This document shows, in pieces, positions 8,303 through 18,605 of a DNA stretch of 64,000 nucleotides. Under the pieces are notes generated by a model. It saw nothing but the letters and a program-made list of their open reading frames with translations. It had not been told where the DNA came from and made no database searches. The stretch lies in the NCBI GenBank assembly GCA_946624155.1, contig CAMORU010000002.1, forward strand, positions 104,456 through 168,455. Reading direction: 5' to 3'. The DNA comes from an uncultured Caryophanales bacterium. Its GTDB lineage: Bacteria > Bacillota_I > Bacilli_A > RFN20 > CAG-826. Each line of letters begins with the position of its first letter. The first letter of the stretch is position 1. The position numbers and the translations under genes were made by a program.

Positions 8303-11002
8303 ATGAAGAAAAATAAGAATTATTTAGTAATAGCTGCTATTGCAGTTGGATGTACTGCGTTTTGTTCAACCGGTATTACTGCCGGACTTGTTTGGGCAAG
8401 TAGAGACAAAGTTGTCCGAACGAGTTCAAGCATGACTCCTGCTGAATATAATGCCTGGTGCGACGAGTGGAGCGAAGATGGTCACTTATATTTCCACTAC
8501 AATCGTGGCGATAAAGGCGAATATGATAAATACGCTTTATGGCTTTGGCCATTCCAACCAGAATCACTTGAAGGTACATTGTGGGGTTATGAACCAGATA
8601 AGGTTAAATATGACACAGTGACTCTTCATCCTATGTCAAGAACTAAGATGCAAAATAGAGATCTCGTTGAGGGTGGAAATAAATCAACTTACATTGATGA
8701 TTACGGAGTAATCTTCGATGTAGATTTATATTCTTCAAGCTTAGTTGGTGGTAAAACTGGAAAATCAGTTTCGTTTGAAGGCGCTGAAGCAGTCGGTTTC
8801 CTTCTTCCTAATGTTGACTCGATGGATGGAAGTAAAAACTGGACTAGTGATGGCGGTGTAGAAAACTATATTGAAGATTTTGCAAATGAAGCTAATTGGA
8901 GAACACTTAGAAATGGTAAGGCAATTCATGTCTTTGTTTCGACTGGTCAACTTAATGAGATTAGATTTGCGGCAGGAAATGAAATGCCTGGACCAAAAGT
9001 AAATCCAATTGATGAAGATACTTCTGGTGATTATTATTCAAAAACTAATACTATACTCCCTTACAGCGGCCCAAAACCTACAGATACTGATGATGAATTT
9101 AAAGATGTTGGTGTTGGTTATCAAATTTTTGTCGCTTCATTTAGAGACTCAAATCATGATGGCATTGGTGACATAAATGGAATTCGACAATCTTTAGATT
9201 ACTTTGAAGATTTAGGTGTTCAATGTTTATGGTTAACCCCTGTTATGAAATGTGGTTCATATCATGGTTATGATGTTATTGATTATACTAAGATAGATAA
9301 GCGTTTCGGAACTATGGAAGACTTTGAATCACTTCTTTCCGAATGTCACGCAAGAGGGATTAAAGTCCTTATGGACTTAGTTCTTAATCATACTTCAAAA
9401 TCAAATGTTTGGTTTACTAAATCTAAATGGGGTGATGTTGATAATCCAGATGATCCTGTAAATAGATTTGATTGGAGAGACGTTTATATTTGGAAATATA
9501 AGACCCAAACATTTGAAAAAGCTAACGTTGTAAAACAAGGTGATAAATGGGTTGCAGATGGAACTATAGAAACATCCGTTTATGACGATGCCGAAAATAG
9601 TGATAACCCATCTTGGTACAAGGATGGTGAATCAAATTACTATTATTATGGTAAATTTGGTTCAGGAATGCCTGAAATTAACTATGAAAACCAAAAAGTT
9701 AGGGATTTAGTCATTGATACTGCTAAATTCTGGATTGATAAAGGTATTGACGGCTATCGACTTGACGCTGTTAAACATATTTATATGAATGACGAATGTG
9801 CTTCATCTGGTGGAGACACAGTCGTTATCGATGTTGGTGAAAAATCTTCTTACGATGAAGAAAGAGGAAGGTATGTCGCTAAAAAGTATGACTATTCATC
9901 TAATTTAACTAAAAACGTTAACTGGTGGAGAGAATTTGCGGATAAGTTAAAAACTTATGCAAAAAATCTTTCCCCAGCTAGAGATTGTTTCCTAGTTGGT
10001 GAAAACTTTGATGGTTGGGGAACCAGAACTTCTCCATATTATCAAGCTCTTGATTCTCAATTTGATTTTTCAAATTATTATCACGTACCTGCATGGATTT
10101 ATAATACAGATGCAGGCGCTTCCTCTTTTGATACTACTGAAGGAAATGGTGGCCAAGCCTGGGAAACATATAACGCATTCGCAAGCGATGGCATGTTTAA
10201 TATTGGTACAACCGAACAACCTATCATGGTTCAAGGTGGCTGTAGACCAGATTTCATTAATGGCGCATTTACTTCTAACCATGACGTCATGAGACTTATT
10301 AATCAGGCTAATGGTGTTGGTAATAAGAATAAAACAATAGCAAATGATAACGTTCAATATAATAATGAATGGCAAAATGGTAGAGCTAAATTCCAAGCTG
10401 CTGTTACTATGTTAAATCCTGGATTATCTTGGATTTATTATGGTGATGAACTTGGTATGTCTTCAAATACATATCAGCACATAGATATGTATGGTAGTGA
10501 AAACAATATGGACATTTGGTACCGTCAACCTTTCCTTTGGAAAGATAAGGCGGTTAGAAGCGATTATAAAGCTAACCAATACGCTTTTGAACTTGATGCC
10601 CATAATAAACACTTACTTAATAATGATGAAGGTATTGATTATAGAGAAATTAAAGATCCACTCACAGGTGATGTAATTGGTCATACAATTAACACTCTTT
10701 CAACCTTCTATCCATATTTTAAGGTTTTGAACCATATTAAGAGAGAATTCCCTCATGGTGCAAAAATTGAATATAAGTACTCAAGTCAGAACGTTTTAAG
10801 AATCGATGTACATGGTGATGGAACCGATACACGCGAACTCGTAATCTTCCTAAATAACGGAATTAATGAGAACGAATATCGAATCATGCTTGATAATTCA
10901 TATTCATTCTTAGATGCAACAGAAGGGGCACCAAGACAAATAAATGGAAACATTGGAGGATGTCTCCATGGTGTAACAGCCTTCTATAAGGGGGTGAAAT
11001 AA
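8303..11002 (+). CDS. Exported GH13 alpha-amylase / neopullulanase-like enzyme
   Basis: 899 residues. An N-terminal hydrophobic segment (about 7-30) exports it and may stay as an anchor. Residues about 48-110 resemble the CBM41/PUD glucan-binding domain (FHYNRGDKGEYDKYALWLW). The GH13 barrel starts near residue 270 (YQIFVASFRDSNHDGIGDI). All catalytic motifs are intact: region I MDLVLNHTS, region II GYRLDAVKH with nucleophile Asp488, region III LVGENFDGW with acid/base Glu567, region IV TSNHDVMR with Asp661. It should hydrolyse alpha-1,4 links in starch or dextrins outside the cell. The next gene starts immediately after its stop. Exact substrate preference cannot be read from the sequence. 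Confidence 0.9.
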   Translation: MKKNKNYLVIAAIAVGCTAFCSTGITAGLVWASRDKVVRTSSSMTPAEYNAWCDEWSEDGHLYFHYNRGDKGEYDKYALWLWPFQPESLEGTLWGYEPDKVKYDTVTLHPMSRTKMQNRDLVEGGNKSTYIDDYGVIFDVDLYSSSLVGGKTGKSVSFEGAEAVGFLLPNVDSMDGSKNWTSDGGVENYIEDFANEANWRTLRNGKAIHVFVSTGQLNEIRFAAGNEMPGPKVNPIDEDTSGDYYSKTNTILPYSGPKPTDTDDEFKDVGVGYQIFVASFRDSNHDGIGDINGIRQSLDYFEDLGVQCLWLTPVMKCGSYHGYDVIDYTKIDKRFGTMEDFESLLSECHARGIKVLMDLVLNHTSKSNVWFTKSKWGDVDNPDDPVNRFDWRDVYIWKYKTQTFEKANVVKQGDKWVADGTIETSVYDDAENSDNPSWYKDGESNYYYYGKFGSGMPEINYENQKVRDLVIDTAKFWIDKGIDGYRLDAVKHIYMNDECASSGGDTVVIDVGEKSSYDEERGRYVAKKYDYSSNLTKNVNWWREFADKLKTYAKNLSPARDCFLVGENFDGWGTRTSPYYQALDSQFDFSNYYHVPAWIYNTDAGASSFDTTEGNGGQAWETYNAFASDGMFNIGTTEQPIMVQGGCRPDFINGAFTSNHDVMRLINQANGVGNKNKTIANDNVQYNNEWQNGRAKFQAAVTMLNPGLSWIYYGDELGMSSNTYQHIDMYGSENNMDIWYRQPFLWKDKAVRSDYKANQYAFELDAHNKHLLNNDEGIDYREIKDPLTGDVIGHTINTLSTFYPYFKVLNHIKREFPHGAKIEYKYSSQNVLRIDVHGDGTDTRELVIFLNNGINENEYRIMLDNSYSFLDATEGAPRQINGNIGGCLHGVTAFYKGVK

Positions 11003-12007
11003 ATGAAAAAATCACGTATTTTAACCTTCTTACTGGCACTTTGTTCAATTGGTTTGGCTGGATGTGTCAAATATAACGGTGTACCACAAGAATCTCCTAT
11101 TAAGCTCGAATTAAGTCAAACTGAATTTGAACTAAAGAAAGGTGATGGAGGTAAAACTTTTATTCCTAAACTTTCTAGTACAGAAGAAGAAATTACGAAT
11201 AATAAGGTTTCTATTGAAGTTAAGGATAATAAGATTGTTTCAGTAGATAAAAAAGAAGTCGCGTCAGGTAATCCTGTGCGTATCAAAGCACTTAATTACG
11301 GTTCTACAACAATTACAGTTACTTCAAAACAAGATAAAGACTGCAAGGGCACTGTAAAAGTTACAGTAGTTAAGGTTCCTTCGGTTATTCACGTTACTGA
11401 TTTACAAGTTTCTGTTGAATCAATTGACTTGCTTGAACAAGAAACCGCTCAAATTGGTGTTGAAGAAGATAGTGATATTAAATACACAGTTCTTCCAGAA
11501 AACGCTAATACAAAAGATGTTGTTATAAGTGCTTCTCCTTCTTCAATTGTATCAGTTGATGAAAATGGTCTTGTTACTGCATTAAGTGAAGGTGAAGGAA
11601 AAATTACTATTACAACAGTCGATTCTCATATCGAGAAAGAAATCACCGTTCATGTAAGCAAGGATCAAACTTTAGTTGTAGGAAACATGTATCTTGTTGG
11701 CACAGAAACTAATTGGAAAGCGACTAAAGCCTACGAAATGCAAGTTAATCCTACTAAACCACAAGAATATATGATTACCATTACAAGCCATGTAGACGAA
11801 GAAGTTCAAATGGTTAAGTATAATGGCGAAGATCAAGAATATAACTGGTATAACGCTAGAGCCAATGAAGCATTTGCTGATTTTGCTGTTTTAGATGGAA
11901 GTGGAAATAATCTTCTTCTTAAGAAAGACGGCAGAATCACAATATATGTTGATACAAAAGATGTTGAAGGTGGCCACTACAAATATTGGGTTGTGGCCGG
12001 AAACTAA
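11003..12007 (+). CDS. Lipoprotein with Ig-like domains and a putative glucan-binding C-terminus
   Basis: 334 residues with lipobox LAGC (Cys21). Two Big_2-like Ig domains lie at about 30-125 and 130-220; the second has the typical VVISASPSSIVSVDENGLV pattern. Residues about 228-334 form a beta domain beginning NMYLVGTETNWKATKAYEM, a layout like SusE/SusF-type starch-binding modules. ATG abuts the previous stop codon and the site AAGGGGGTG just upstream lies inside the amylase gene, so translation is coupled. It is likely an accessory protein of the surface amylase system. Function is inferred from position and domain look. Confidence 0.65.
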   Translation: MKKSRILTFLLALCSIGLAGCVKYNGVPQESPIKLELSQTEFELKKGDGGKTFIPKLSSTEEEITNNKVSIEVKDNKIVSVDKKEVASGNPVRIKALNYGSTTITVTSKQDKDCKGTVKVTVVKVPSVIHVTDLQVSVESIDLLEQETAQIGVEEDSDIKYTVLPENANTKDVVISASPSSIVSVDENGLVTALSEGEGKITITTVDSHIEKEITVHVSKDQTLVVGNMYLVGTETNWKATKAYEMQVNPTKPQEYMITITSHVDEEVQMVKYNGEDQEYNWYNARANEAFADFAVLDGSGNNLLLKKDGRITIYVDTKDVEGGHYKYWVVAGN

Positions 12008-12023
12008 GGAGGTGATATAGGTT

Positions 12024-15000
12024 ATGAAAAGAAAAAATTTATTTCTAATGTTATTATCTACCGCCCTTGGTTTAGGTGTTGTTGTTCCTTCAGCCTTTAA
12101 GAAAAATTCTTACTTAGAGGAAGAAGTAGGGGATGATCCAATCCAATATGCAACATCAAGTGTTGTTGATTTAGATAATCCACATCTTAAAGGTGGCATT
12201 GTTCGTGCAGGTGATGCACAAGAAGAAGATGATGAAGAGTCTGCAACAGTTTCAACAGTCAAGATTCACTATGTGAATGATGACTTTAAGTGTCAATCTA
12301 GAGCCTTCTATATTTGGAGCGCTGGTATTGATGGTGTTGAATACTCTGATGAACATAATGGCGCAGATATTATGGAATACGCTGAAGATGGGTCTTCAAT
12401 GACTATTACCTTAAATATCAACGCCAAATCACCAGATTCAAGATTTAAAGATTTCGTTGGTCTTCCTTCAATTTTCTATATTGTTAAATACAAGATGATT
12501 TCCGAAGGAAATCTTAACTGGGGCGGACAATCCGATGACGTGGAACTTGTTTACGCTGAATTCCCAATTGTAGCGGAAACTTGTGAAGTCTGGGTTACTC
12601 CTGCTGCCGGTGGTGGTATGGCTCAATTTGCAACTGAAGAAGAAACAAAAGTTGATGGTGTTAAACTTGCCAAGTTTAGTGATTTCAAAACCATCCATTG
12701 TACTGCTACAGATGATTCCATGAATGTTAAATGGGATTTATATGCATTTGATCAAAACTATTACAAAGTAAAACTTAAAAAACGTGATGCTATTAAGAAT
12801 AACTATAAAGTTTTAAGTGGCAAGAATGCTTTAACAAAGACAAATAAGGAATTCGATATCGAATTCCCGTATACTGCTAAGATTAATATGGTGTATTGCC
12901 TTGTTTCTAAAGAAGCAAGTTCAACCAGTGATTTAGCAAAAACAGTCTTTGTCTCATTTGAGCAACTTTATGACACTCCTAAATTTGAACATTATTATTG
13001 CTATGAAGGCGATGATTTAGGAATGACATACAATAAGAACTTTACAACATTTAAAGTTTGGGCTCCTATCGCTGCTAATATGACTCTTCTTCTTTATGAG
13101 AAGGGAAATGATACTCCTTCCATTTATGCTGATGGAAACGTACACAGAACCGACAAATACAAAAAAGGTTGGTTCATGGCCTATAAGCAAGGTGGAATTT
13201 GGGAAATCACAGTTAAAGGTGATCTTAAAGATTACTACTATAATTTCCAAGTTGATAACTATCAAGGTTCAACTACAACAGTTGACCCATATGTTACTGC
13301 TGTTGGTTGTAGCGGTGTCCGTGGTCTTGTTTACGAAAAGAAAGATACAAATCCAGTTGGATGGGACAACGTTCCAGAGACTTGGGATGGAGTTGAAGAA
13401 TACGATATTACTACTCCTCAACAACTTTCCATTTACGAAGTTCATGTTCGTGACTTCACTGGCGATTCAAGCTGGAAATCGAATCAAGGCAATAAAAATG
13501 GTACTTATAAAGCTTTCGTAGAAAGTGGTACTAGATTAGCAAATCATAATACAGTCACTACTGGTTACGATCACCTTATGGATTTAGGTATTAATACAGT
13601 TCAATTAATGCCTGTCTTTGATGCTGATAACGATGAATCAATGGAACGTGGTGGTTTAGAGAAATATAACTGGGGTTATAATCCTCAAAACTATAACGCT
13701 GTTGAAGGTGCTTATTCTTCTGATCCTCACGACGCACTTGCACGTATTAAAGAATATAAGGAACTAATAGTGGGCTTAGCAAATCCAGGAACTGGTAAAA
13801 AGCACGTTAGAGTTACAATGGACGTTGTTTATAACCACGTTTCAAGTGTTTCTGCTCATCCATTTACAAAATTAATGCCTAAATACTATTTCCGTTATGA
13901 CGCAAACGGAGAACTTTACAATGGTTCAGGATGTCATAATGAAGTGAGATCAGAGGCTAAAATGTGCCGTAAATTCATTATCGATAGCGTCTATATGTGG
14001 GCGAAAGAATATAAGATTAAAGGCTTCCGTTTTGACTTAATGGGTCTTATCGATTATCAAACAATGAACCTCCTTAAACAAAAACTTTCATTACTTGATA
14101 GAGATATTTATCTATATGGTGAGGGTTGGTCTGCAGAAGGATACCACGGTTCTAATTATATGAACTGGGGTACAGAAACATGGCAAGTTTATAATCGTTG
14201 TAATAACTTTAGAGAAATCGATGGTTACGATGATGACTCATTATGCTACTTAGGTGCTTTTAATAACACTGGTCGTAATGGTGTTAAAGGTGACAACGGT
14301 GGCGGTCAACCATGTTACCCAGAAACAGGCTTTATGCAAAAGAGCTTTGATGGAAATATGGGTGATTTTAACGCTAGAGTTGTTGATATGTGTTGGGGAA
14401 TTCACCGTGGTGTTTCAAATTACGCAAAACAAACAGTTAACTATATATCATGTCACGATAACTGGACAGTTGTTGACCAATTATGGCAAACAATGAACCA
14501 GGAAGTTGGTGATGAAGATTCACGTAAGAACACACCAGGGAATATTGGTGAGATTGCGCATGCTTCGCTTGCAGCGCACGCACTTGTTTTTGCCTCAAAC
14601 GGTGTTGCCTTCATGCTTGGTGGAGAGGAAATCTTTAGAACTAAAGAAGTCTCTCAAACAATGATTGATCAAAAGAAAGTTTTAGTTGATACTTACTCCC
14701 CAATGTATGGTCGTTATGTATCACATAACTCATATAACTCACCAATTGAAGTCAACTCATTTAAATGGGGCAATAAAGTGTCTGTCACTCTTGGTGGAGC
14801 AACAATCACTGATAGTGAACTTCAATACAATGATGCTTGGAAGACATTAACTCATCTTCATGAAAAAGAAACTTTTGTTTCTCCTTCTAGATATGATGAA
14901 ATGTGGCCAGGAAACAAGACAAGTGATGATCAACCAATCGAAAACCTTTGGTGGAGAATTGATTCTTCTGGTATGGGAATTCAAGTTGATGAAACATTTA

Positions 15001-15146
15001 TATTCGTCAATGGTAGGTTCTCAAGCGGAAGTTCATTCTCATTACCTGCAGGTAGTACTGTTAAGTTTAAATATGGAGCATACGAAGTAGATTCATGGAA
15101 CCCACACTTTGGTGGATTCGGTGTCATCGTATGTCAAAGGGGGTAA
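12024..15146 (+). CDS. pulA: Exported type I pullulanase (GH13)
   Basis: 1040 residues, N-terminal signal segment (about 5-25). After a PUD-like region (about 83-160, TVKIHYVNDDF) and a second beta domain, residues about 330-430 are a CBM48-like module (TTFKVWAPIAANMTLLLYEK). The GH13 domain has the pullulanase motif YNWGYNPQNYN near residue 548 and the catalytic set FRFDLMGLID (Asp671), YGEGWSAEG (Glu700) and SCHDN (Asp812). It debranches alpha-1,6 links of pullulan, amylopectin or limit dextrins outside the cell and complements the adjacent amylase. A good ribosome site (AAGGAGGTGAT) precedes the ATG. A second, cytoplasmic pullulanase lies at 27670. Confidence 0.92.
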   Translation: MKRKNLFLMLLSTALGLGVVVPSAFKKNSYLEEEVGDDPIQYATSSVVDLDNPHLKGGIVRAGDAQEEDDEESATVSTVKIHYVNDDFKCQSRAFYIWSAGIDGVEYSDEHNGADIMEYAEDGSSMTITLNINAKSPDSRFKDFVGLPSIFYIVKYKMISEGNLNWGGQSDDVELVYAEFPIVAETCEVWVTPAAGGGMAQFATEEETKVDGVKLAKFSDFKTIHCTATDDSMNVKWDLYAFDQNYYKVKLKKRDAIKNNYKVLSGKNALTKTNKEFDIEFPYTAKINMVYCLVSKEASSTSDLAKTVFVSFEQLYDTPKFEHYYCYEGDDLGMTYNKNFTTFKVWAPIAANMTLLLYEKGNDTPSIYADGNVHRTDKYKKGWFMAYKQGGIWEITVKGDLKDYYYNFQVDNYQGSTTTVDPYVTAVGCSGVRGLVYEKKDTNPVGWDNVPETWDGVEEYDITTPQQLSIYEVHVRDFTGDSSWKSNQGNKNGTYKAFVESGTRLANHNTVTTGYDHLMDLGINTVQLMPVFDADNDESMERGGLEKYNWGYNPQNYNAVEGAYSSDPHDALARIKEYKELIVGLANPGTGKKHVRVTMDVVYNHVSSVSAHPFTKLMPKYYFRYDANGELYNGSGCHNEVRSEAKMCRKFIIDSVYMWAKEYKIKGFRFDLMGLIDYQTMNLLKQKLSLLDRDIYLYGEGWSAEGYHGSNYMNWGTETWQVYNRCNNFREIDGYDDDSLCYLGAFNNTGRNGVKGDNGGGQPCYPETGFMQKSFDGNMGDFNARVVDMCWGIHRGVSNYAKQTVNYISCHDNWTVVDQLWQTMNQEVGDEDSRKNTPGNIGEIAHASLAAHALVFASNGVAFMLGGEEIFRTKEVSQTMIDQKKVLVDTYSPMYGRYVSHNSYNSPIEVNSFKWGNKVSVTLGGATITDSELQYNDAWKTLTHLHEKETFVSPSRYDEMWPGNKTSDDQPIENLWWRIDSSGMGIQVDETFIFVNGRFSSGSSFSLPAGSTVKFKYGAYEVDSWNPHFGGFGVIVCQRG

Positions 15147-15151
15147 GAGCA

Positions 15152-15787
15152 ATGAAGATTAAAAATTTACTTTTATCAATGTTAGCCATTACCTTACTTG
15201 GTGGTTGTACAAATGAAGTCGTCTTTACACCAAGTGTTGGTGGTGTTGTCGATACACTTCATAATGAAGTGCAAGTACCTTCATTACAAGCTCTTATTGA
15301 TGGACTTCCTGCAGGCAAAATTATTGTTGATGGAAAAGAAGTATTATTTGAATCTGGTAAAACTTACGTCACAGTCGATGATGGCTTTAAATATGTTTAT
15401 AATCCAATGACTAATAATTTCGAGCTTGTTGAACAAACTGACACGATTATTAATTTCTATTTCGATGCAGCTCAAACAACAAGATTTGTTGATTCCGATG
15501 TGTTTATGGATCAAGTAGATACTCCAATTTATTCACTTAGATGGTACAAGCTTAAACCAATCTTGTCGTTTGGAATGAATGAAGAAATTGTTTTAAATCT
15601 TAATAATGAATCTTATGTTGAAGAACTTGGTGAAGTTTATGGTTTCCATAAACAAGAAGGCACCCATCTTATTGGTTGGTCACTTTACCCAACTTGTTTA
15701 GGAGATTATGAACACCTTTGGAATTTTAATAAAGACTATAAACAACAAGCAGTAACCGCACTTTATGGTGTATGGGTTGAAGATTAA
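15152..15787 (+). CDS. Small lipoprotein of the starch operon
   Basis: 211 residues. The start at 15152 is preferred because AAAGGGGGTAAG precedes it and a lipoprotein signal begins exactly there (lipobox LGGC, Cys19). The C-terminal 45 residues (HLIGWSLYPTCLGDY and on) look like an InlB-type repeat end; the middle is an unassigned beta-rich region. It lies between pullulanase and the binding-protein gene with gaps of 5 and 14 bases, so it is co-expressed. I do not recognise a family; a role in presenting dextrins is only inferred. Confidence 0.65.
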   Translation: MKIKNLLLSMLAITLLGGCTNEVVFTPSVGGVVDTLHNEVQVPSLQALIDGLPAGKIIVDGKEVLFESGKTYVTVDDGFKYVYNPMTNNFELVEQTDTIINFYFDAAQTTRFVDSDVFMDQVDTPIYSLRWYKLKPILSFGMNEEIVLNLNNESYVEELGEVYGFHKQEGTHLIGWSLYPTCLGDYEHLWNFNKDYKQQAVTALYGVWVED

Positions 15788-15801
15788 GGAGGACGCTAGA
15801 A

Positions 15802-17085
15802 ATGAAAAATAAGAAAAAACATGTATTACTAGGCGCATCCTTATTCGCAATTGTGGCATTAACTGGATGTAAGTATGAATTTAGCTATTCTACTACACCT
15901 TATCCATTTGATGATTTACTCCCAGATAACGATAACGATGGCGGTAGTTATGAAATTAAAGTTTGGTGCGACTCTTCTATCCTTACTTTAACAAAGACTC
16001 AACTCGCATCATTTGTTCAGGTTAACAAAGGAAAGTACAAAATCGACTTTACAGTTGAACCAATGAGTGAAGGTGACGCCGCAAGTAAGATGGTTCAAGA
16101 CGTTCAACTTGGTGCCGACGTTTTCTGTTTTGCTCAAGACCAGTTAGCTTCTTTAAAAATTGCTGGTGCTTTAGCAGATATTACGGGATCCATGGCAAAA
16201 AATATTGAATCTGACAATGAACAATCAGCTATTAAAGCAGCTACTTGGGGTAACAATATTTGTGCCTTCCCTATGACAAATGATAACGGCTATTACATGT
16301 ACTACGATAAACGAGTCTTGTCTGACAAAGACGTCGAAGACATGTCGACAGTTATTAAAAAAGTAAAAGCTGCAAAAAAGAAAATGAATTATCCCGTTTT
16401 TGGTAACGCATTCTATAGTGCATCTTATTTTATGGCTACAGGATGTTATTCTAACTGGGAAGTTAATACCGATACCGGAAACTTTGTAAGTTACGACGAT
16501 AGTTATCAAAAGAACGGCCTTCCTGCTATGAAAGCTCTTAAGGAGCTTAGACAATCTGGAATCGTTGTTTCTAACGACCAAACAAACAAACTTGGTGATA
16601 CAGCATCTGTTGCAATTTCAGGTATTTGGAACTACAAGGCAGCAGAAACTGCTTTAGGTAAGTATTTAGGGTGTTGCGAAATGCCATCATTTAAAGTTGA
16701 TGGTAAAAGCTATCATATTTCCTCATTTAAAGGTTACAAATTAATCGGGGCAAAACCTCAAATAAATGGTAAAAAATTATCAGTTTGTAAGAAAATTGCT
16801 CGTTATTTAACTAACCAAGAATGTCAACTTCAAAGATTCCTCGAAGTTGGATGGGGACCAGCTAATTTACTTGCTCAAGCAGATAAACGTGTTGCTGAAC
16901 AACCAGGTCTTAAAGCTCTTAAAGCCCAAGAAAAATATGCAAAAGACCAGGGTCTTATGCCATCAAGTTGGTGGAGTGCATGTTCAACGTTGGCTGATTC
17001 AGTTAAAGAAAAAACTACTGAAGCTGAAATGAAGAACGCTTTAGCAATTTATAATAACTCGCTTGAAGAGCTTTTAGGTGATTAA
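15802..17085 (+). CDS. malE: Maltodextrin ABC transporter substrate-binding lipoprotein (MalE-like)
   Basis: 427 residues, lipobox LTGC (Cys23). The mature part has the cluster-1 solute-binding protein (SBP_bac_1) pattern: an opening strand EIKVWCDSS, PMSEGDAASKMVQDVQLGADVF, AAWTGNN-like hinge AATWGNNICAFPMT, and a C-terminal lobe with SAISGIWNYK-like VAISGIWNYKAAETALG and PSSWWSACSTLAD. It delivers malto-oligosaccharides to the MalFG permease encoded right after it. Sugar specificity is inferred from the flanking amylase, pullulanase and glgP/malQ genes. GGAGG precedes the start. Confidence 0.9.
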   Translation: MKNKKKHVLLGASLFAIVALTGCKYEFSYSTTPYPFDDLLPDNDNDGGSYEIKVWCDSSILTLTKTQLASFVQVNKGKYKIDFTVEPMSEGDAASKMVQDVQLGADVFCFAQDQLASLKIAGALADITGSMAKNIESDNEQSAIKAATWGNNICAFPMTNDNGYYMYYDKRVLSDKDVEDMSTVIKKVKAAKKKMNYPVFGNAFYSASYFMATGCYSNWEVNTDTGNFVSYDDSYQKNGLPAMKALKELRQSGIVVSNDQTNKLGDTASVAISGIWNYKAAETALGKYLGCCEMPSFKVDGKSYHISSFKGYKLIGAKPQINGKKLSVCKKIARYLTNQECQLQRFLEVGWGPANLLAQADKRVAEQPGLKALKAQEKYAKDQGLMPSSWWSACSTLADSVKEKTTEAEMKNALAIYNNSLEELLGD

Positions 17086-17102
17086 GGAAGGAGGGATAAA
17101 TA

Positions 17103-18605
17103 ATGGAAGAAATTACAGGTTTAGATTATATTAAGCTTTCTAAGAAAGAACGCATTAAATATAATTTCAAAAAATTCTTATACAAAATTCCTCAATTCTT
17201 TAAGAATTTAGGGCTTAAGATTGCAAAATTTGCAGTCAAATTTGCTAAAGGATTTGTTAATTATTTCAAAACACTATTCTTAACATTTAAAGATGGTGAC
17301 TGGAAAACAAGAACATCGTTCTTTATTATGGGATTTGGTTCGTTTGCAAGAAAACAAATCTTAAGAGGAATATTGTTCTTAGCTTTTGAGATTATCTTCA
17401 TTCTTTATATGATTTTCTATGGTGGCTATTACATAGGAAAATTAAATTCTTTAGGTTATTATACTGAAGCCACAACAACAGCTGCTGATGGCACTGTTGT
17501 TTATGGTGTTAATTCATTTGATGTCCTCTTATTTGGCATTATGTCGATCTTCTTTATTGCGGCATTCTTATGGACATGGAACTTAAACGTTAAACAAAAT
17601 AGAATTAACCAACAAATTGAAGCTGAAAAGAAACATATAGCGACCGCTAAAGACGATTTAAGAGCAATTGTTGATAAAGATTTCCATAGAACTTTACTTG
17701 CAATTCCTACAATTGGTATCTTAGTTTTTACATTGCTTCCAATCTTCTTTATGATTTTGGTTGCCTTTACAAGTTACGACAAAAACCATATGCCACCTCT
17801 TAACTTATTTGGTTGGGTTGGTGGAGATAACTTTAAACAGTTATTTACATGGTCTGCTGGTGCTAATAACTTCTCAGCCACCTTTGGTGCAATTCTTATT
17901 TGGACTCTTATTTGGGCATTCTTCGCGACATTCTCCAACTACTTTATTGGTATGATGATCGCAATGCTTATTAATAAGAAAGGAATTAAGCTTAAAAAGC
18001 TTTGGAGAACTGTTTTAGTTCTTTCAATTGCTATTCCACAGTTTATTTCCCTTCTTTATGTCGGTCAAATGTTCCAAAGCGATGGTATTATCAACAATTT
18101 GATTACATCATTAGGAGGTAAAGCAATAAACTTCTGGGGCGATCCAACCTTGGCAAGAATAACAGTTATTGTTATTAATATTTGGATTGGTATTCCTTAC
18201 GTAATGCTTATTACCACAGGTATTTTGATGAATATTCCTGCCGATTTATATGAATCTGCAAATATCGATGGTGCAAATCCATGGCAACAATATTCAAAGA
18301 TTACTTTACCTTACATGTTATTCGTAACAGGCCCATACTTATTAACATCATTTACGGGTAATATGAATAACTTTAATGTTATTTACTTATTAACAGGTGG
18401 TGGACCTTCAAATAACCAACTCCATCAATCTGCTAATGGTGATACTGACTTACTTATTACATGGTTATTTAACCTTGCAATTTCTAATCAAGATTATAAA
18501 TTGGCTGCGGTTATAGGTATCATGGTCTTTATAGTTGTTGCGGTTATATCACTTATTGTCTATAACCTCATCCCATCTACACGTAATGAGGAGGAATTCC
18601 AATAA
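17103..18605 (+). CDS. malF: Maltodextrin ABC transporter permease MalF-like
   Basis: 500 residues. A Lys/Phe-rich, probably amphipathic extension (about 1-75) precedes two membrane helices (about 95-120 and 140-165), then the binding-protein-dependent permease core. The EAA loop that contacts the ATPase is seen as YESANIDGANPWQQYSKITLPY, followed by GGGPSN near residue 435, typical of MalF/MsmF. It pairs with MalG to form the channel. Its stop overlaps the malG start by one base (TAATG). The N-terminal extension is longer than in most Firmicutes homologues I know. Confidence 0.92.
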   Translation: MEEITGLDYIKLSKKERIKYNFKKFLYKIPQFFKNLGLKIAKFAVKFAKGFVNYFKTLFLTFKDGDWKTRTSFFIMGFGSFARKQILRGILFLAFEIIFILYMIFYGGYYIGKLNSLGYYTEATTTAADGTVVYGVNSFDVLLFGIMSIFFIAAFLWTWNLNVKQNRINQQIEAEKKHIATAKDDLRAIVDKDFHRTLLAIPTIGILVFTLLPIFFMILVAFTSYDKNHMPPLNLFGWVGGDNFKQLFTWSAGANNFSATFGAILIWTLIWAFFATFSNYFIGMMIAMLINKKGIKLKKLWRTVLVLSIAIPQFISLLYVGQMFQSDGIINNLITSLGGKAINFWGDPTLARITVIVINIWIGIPYVMLITTGILMNIPADLYESANIDGANPWQQYSKITLPYMLFVTGPYLLTSFTGNMNNFNVIYLLTGGGPSNNQLHQSANGDTDLLITWLFNLAISNQDYKLAAVIGIMVFIVVAVISLIVYNLIPSTRNEEEFQ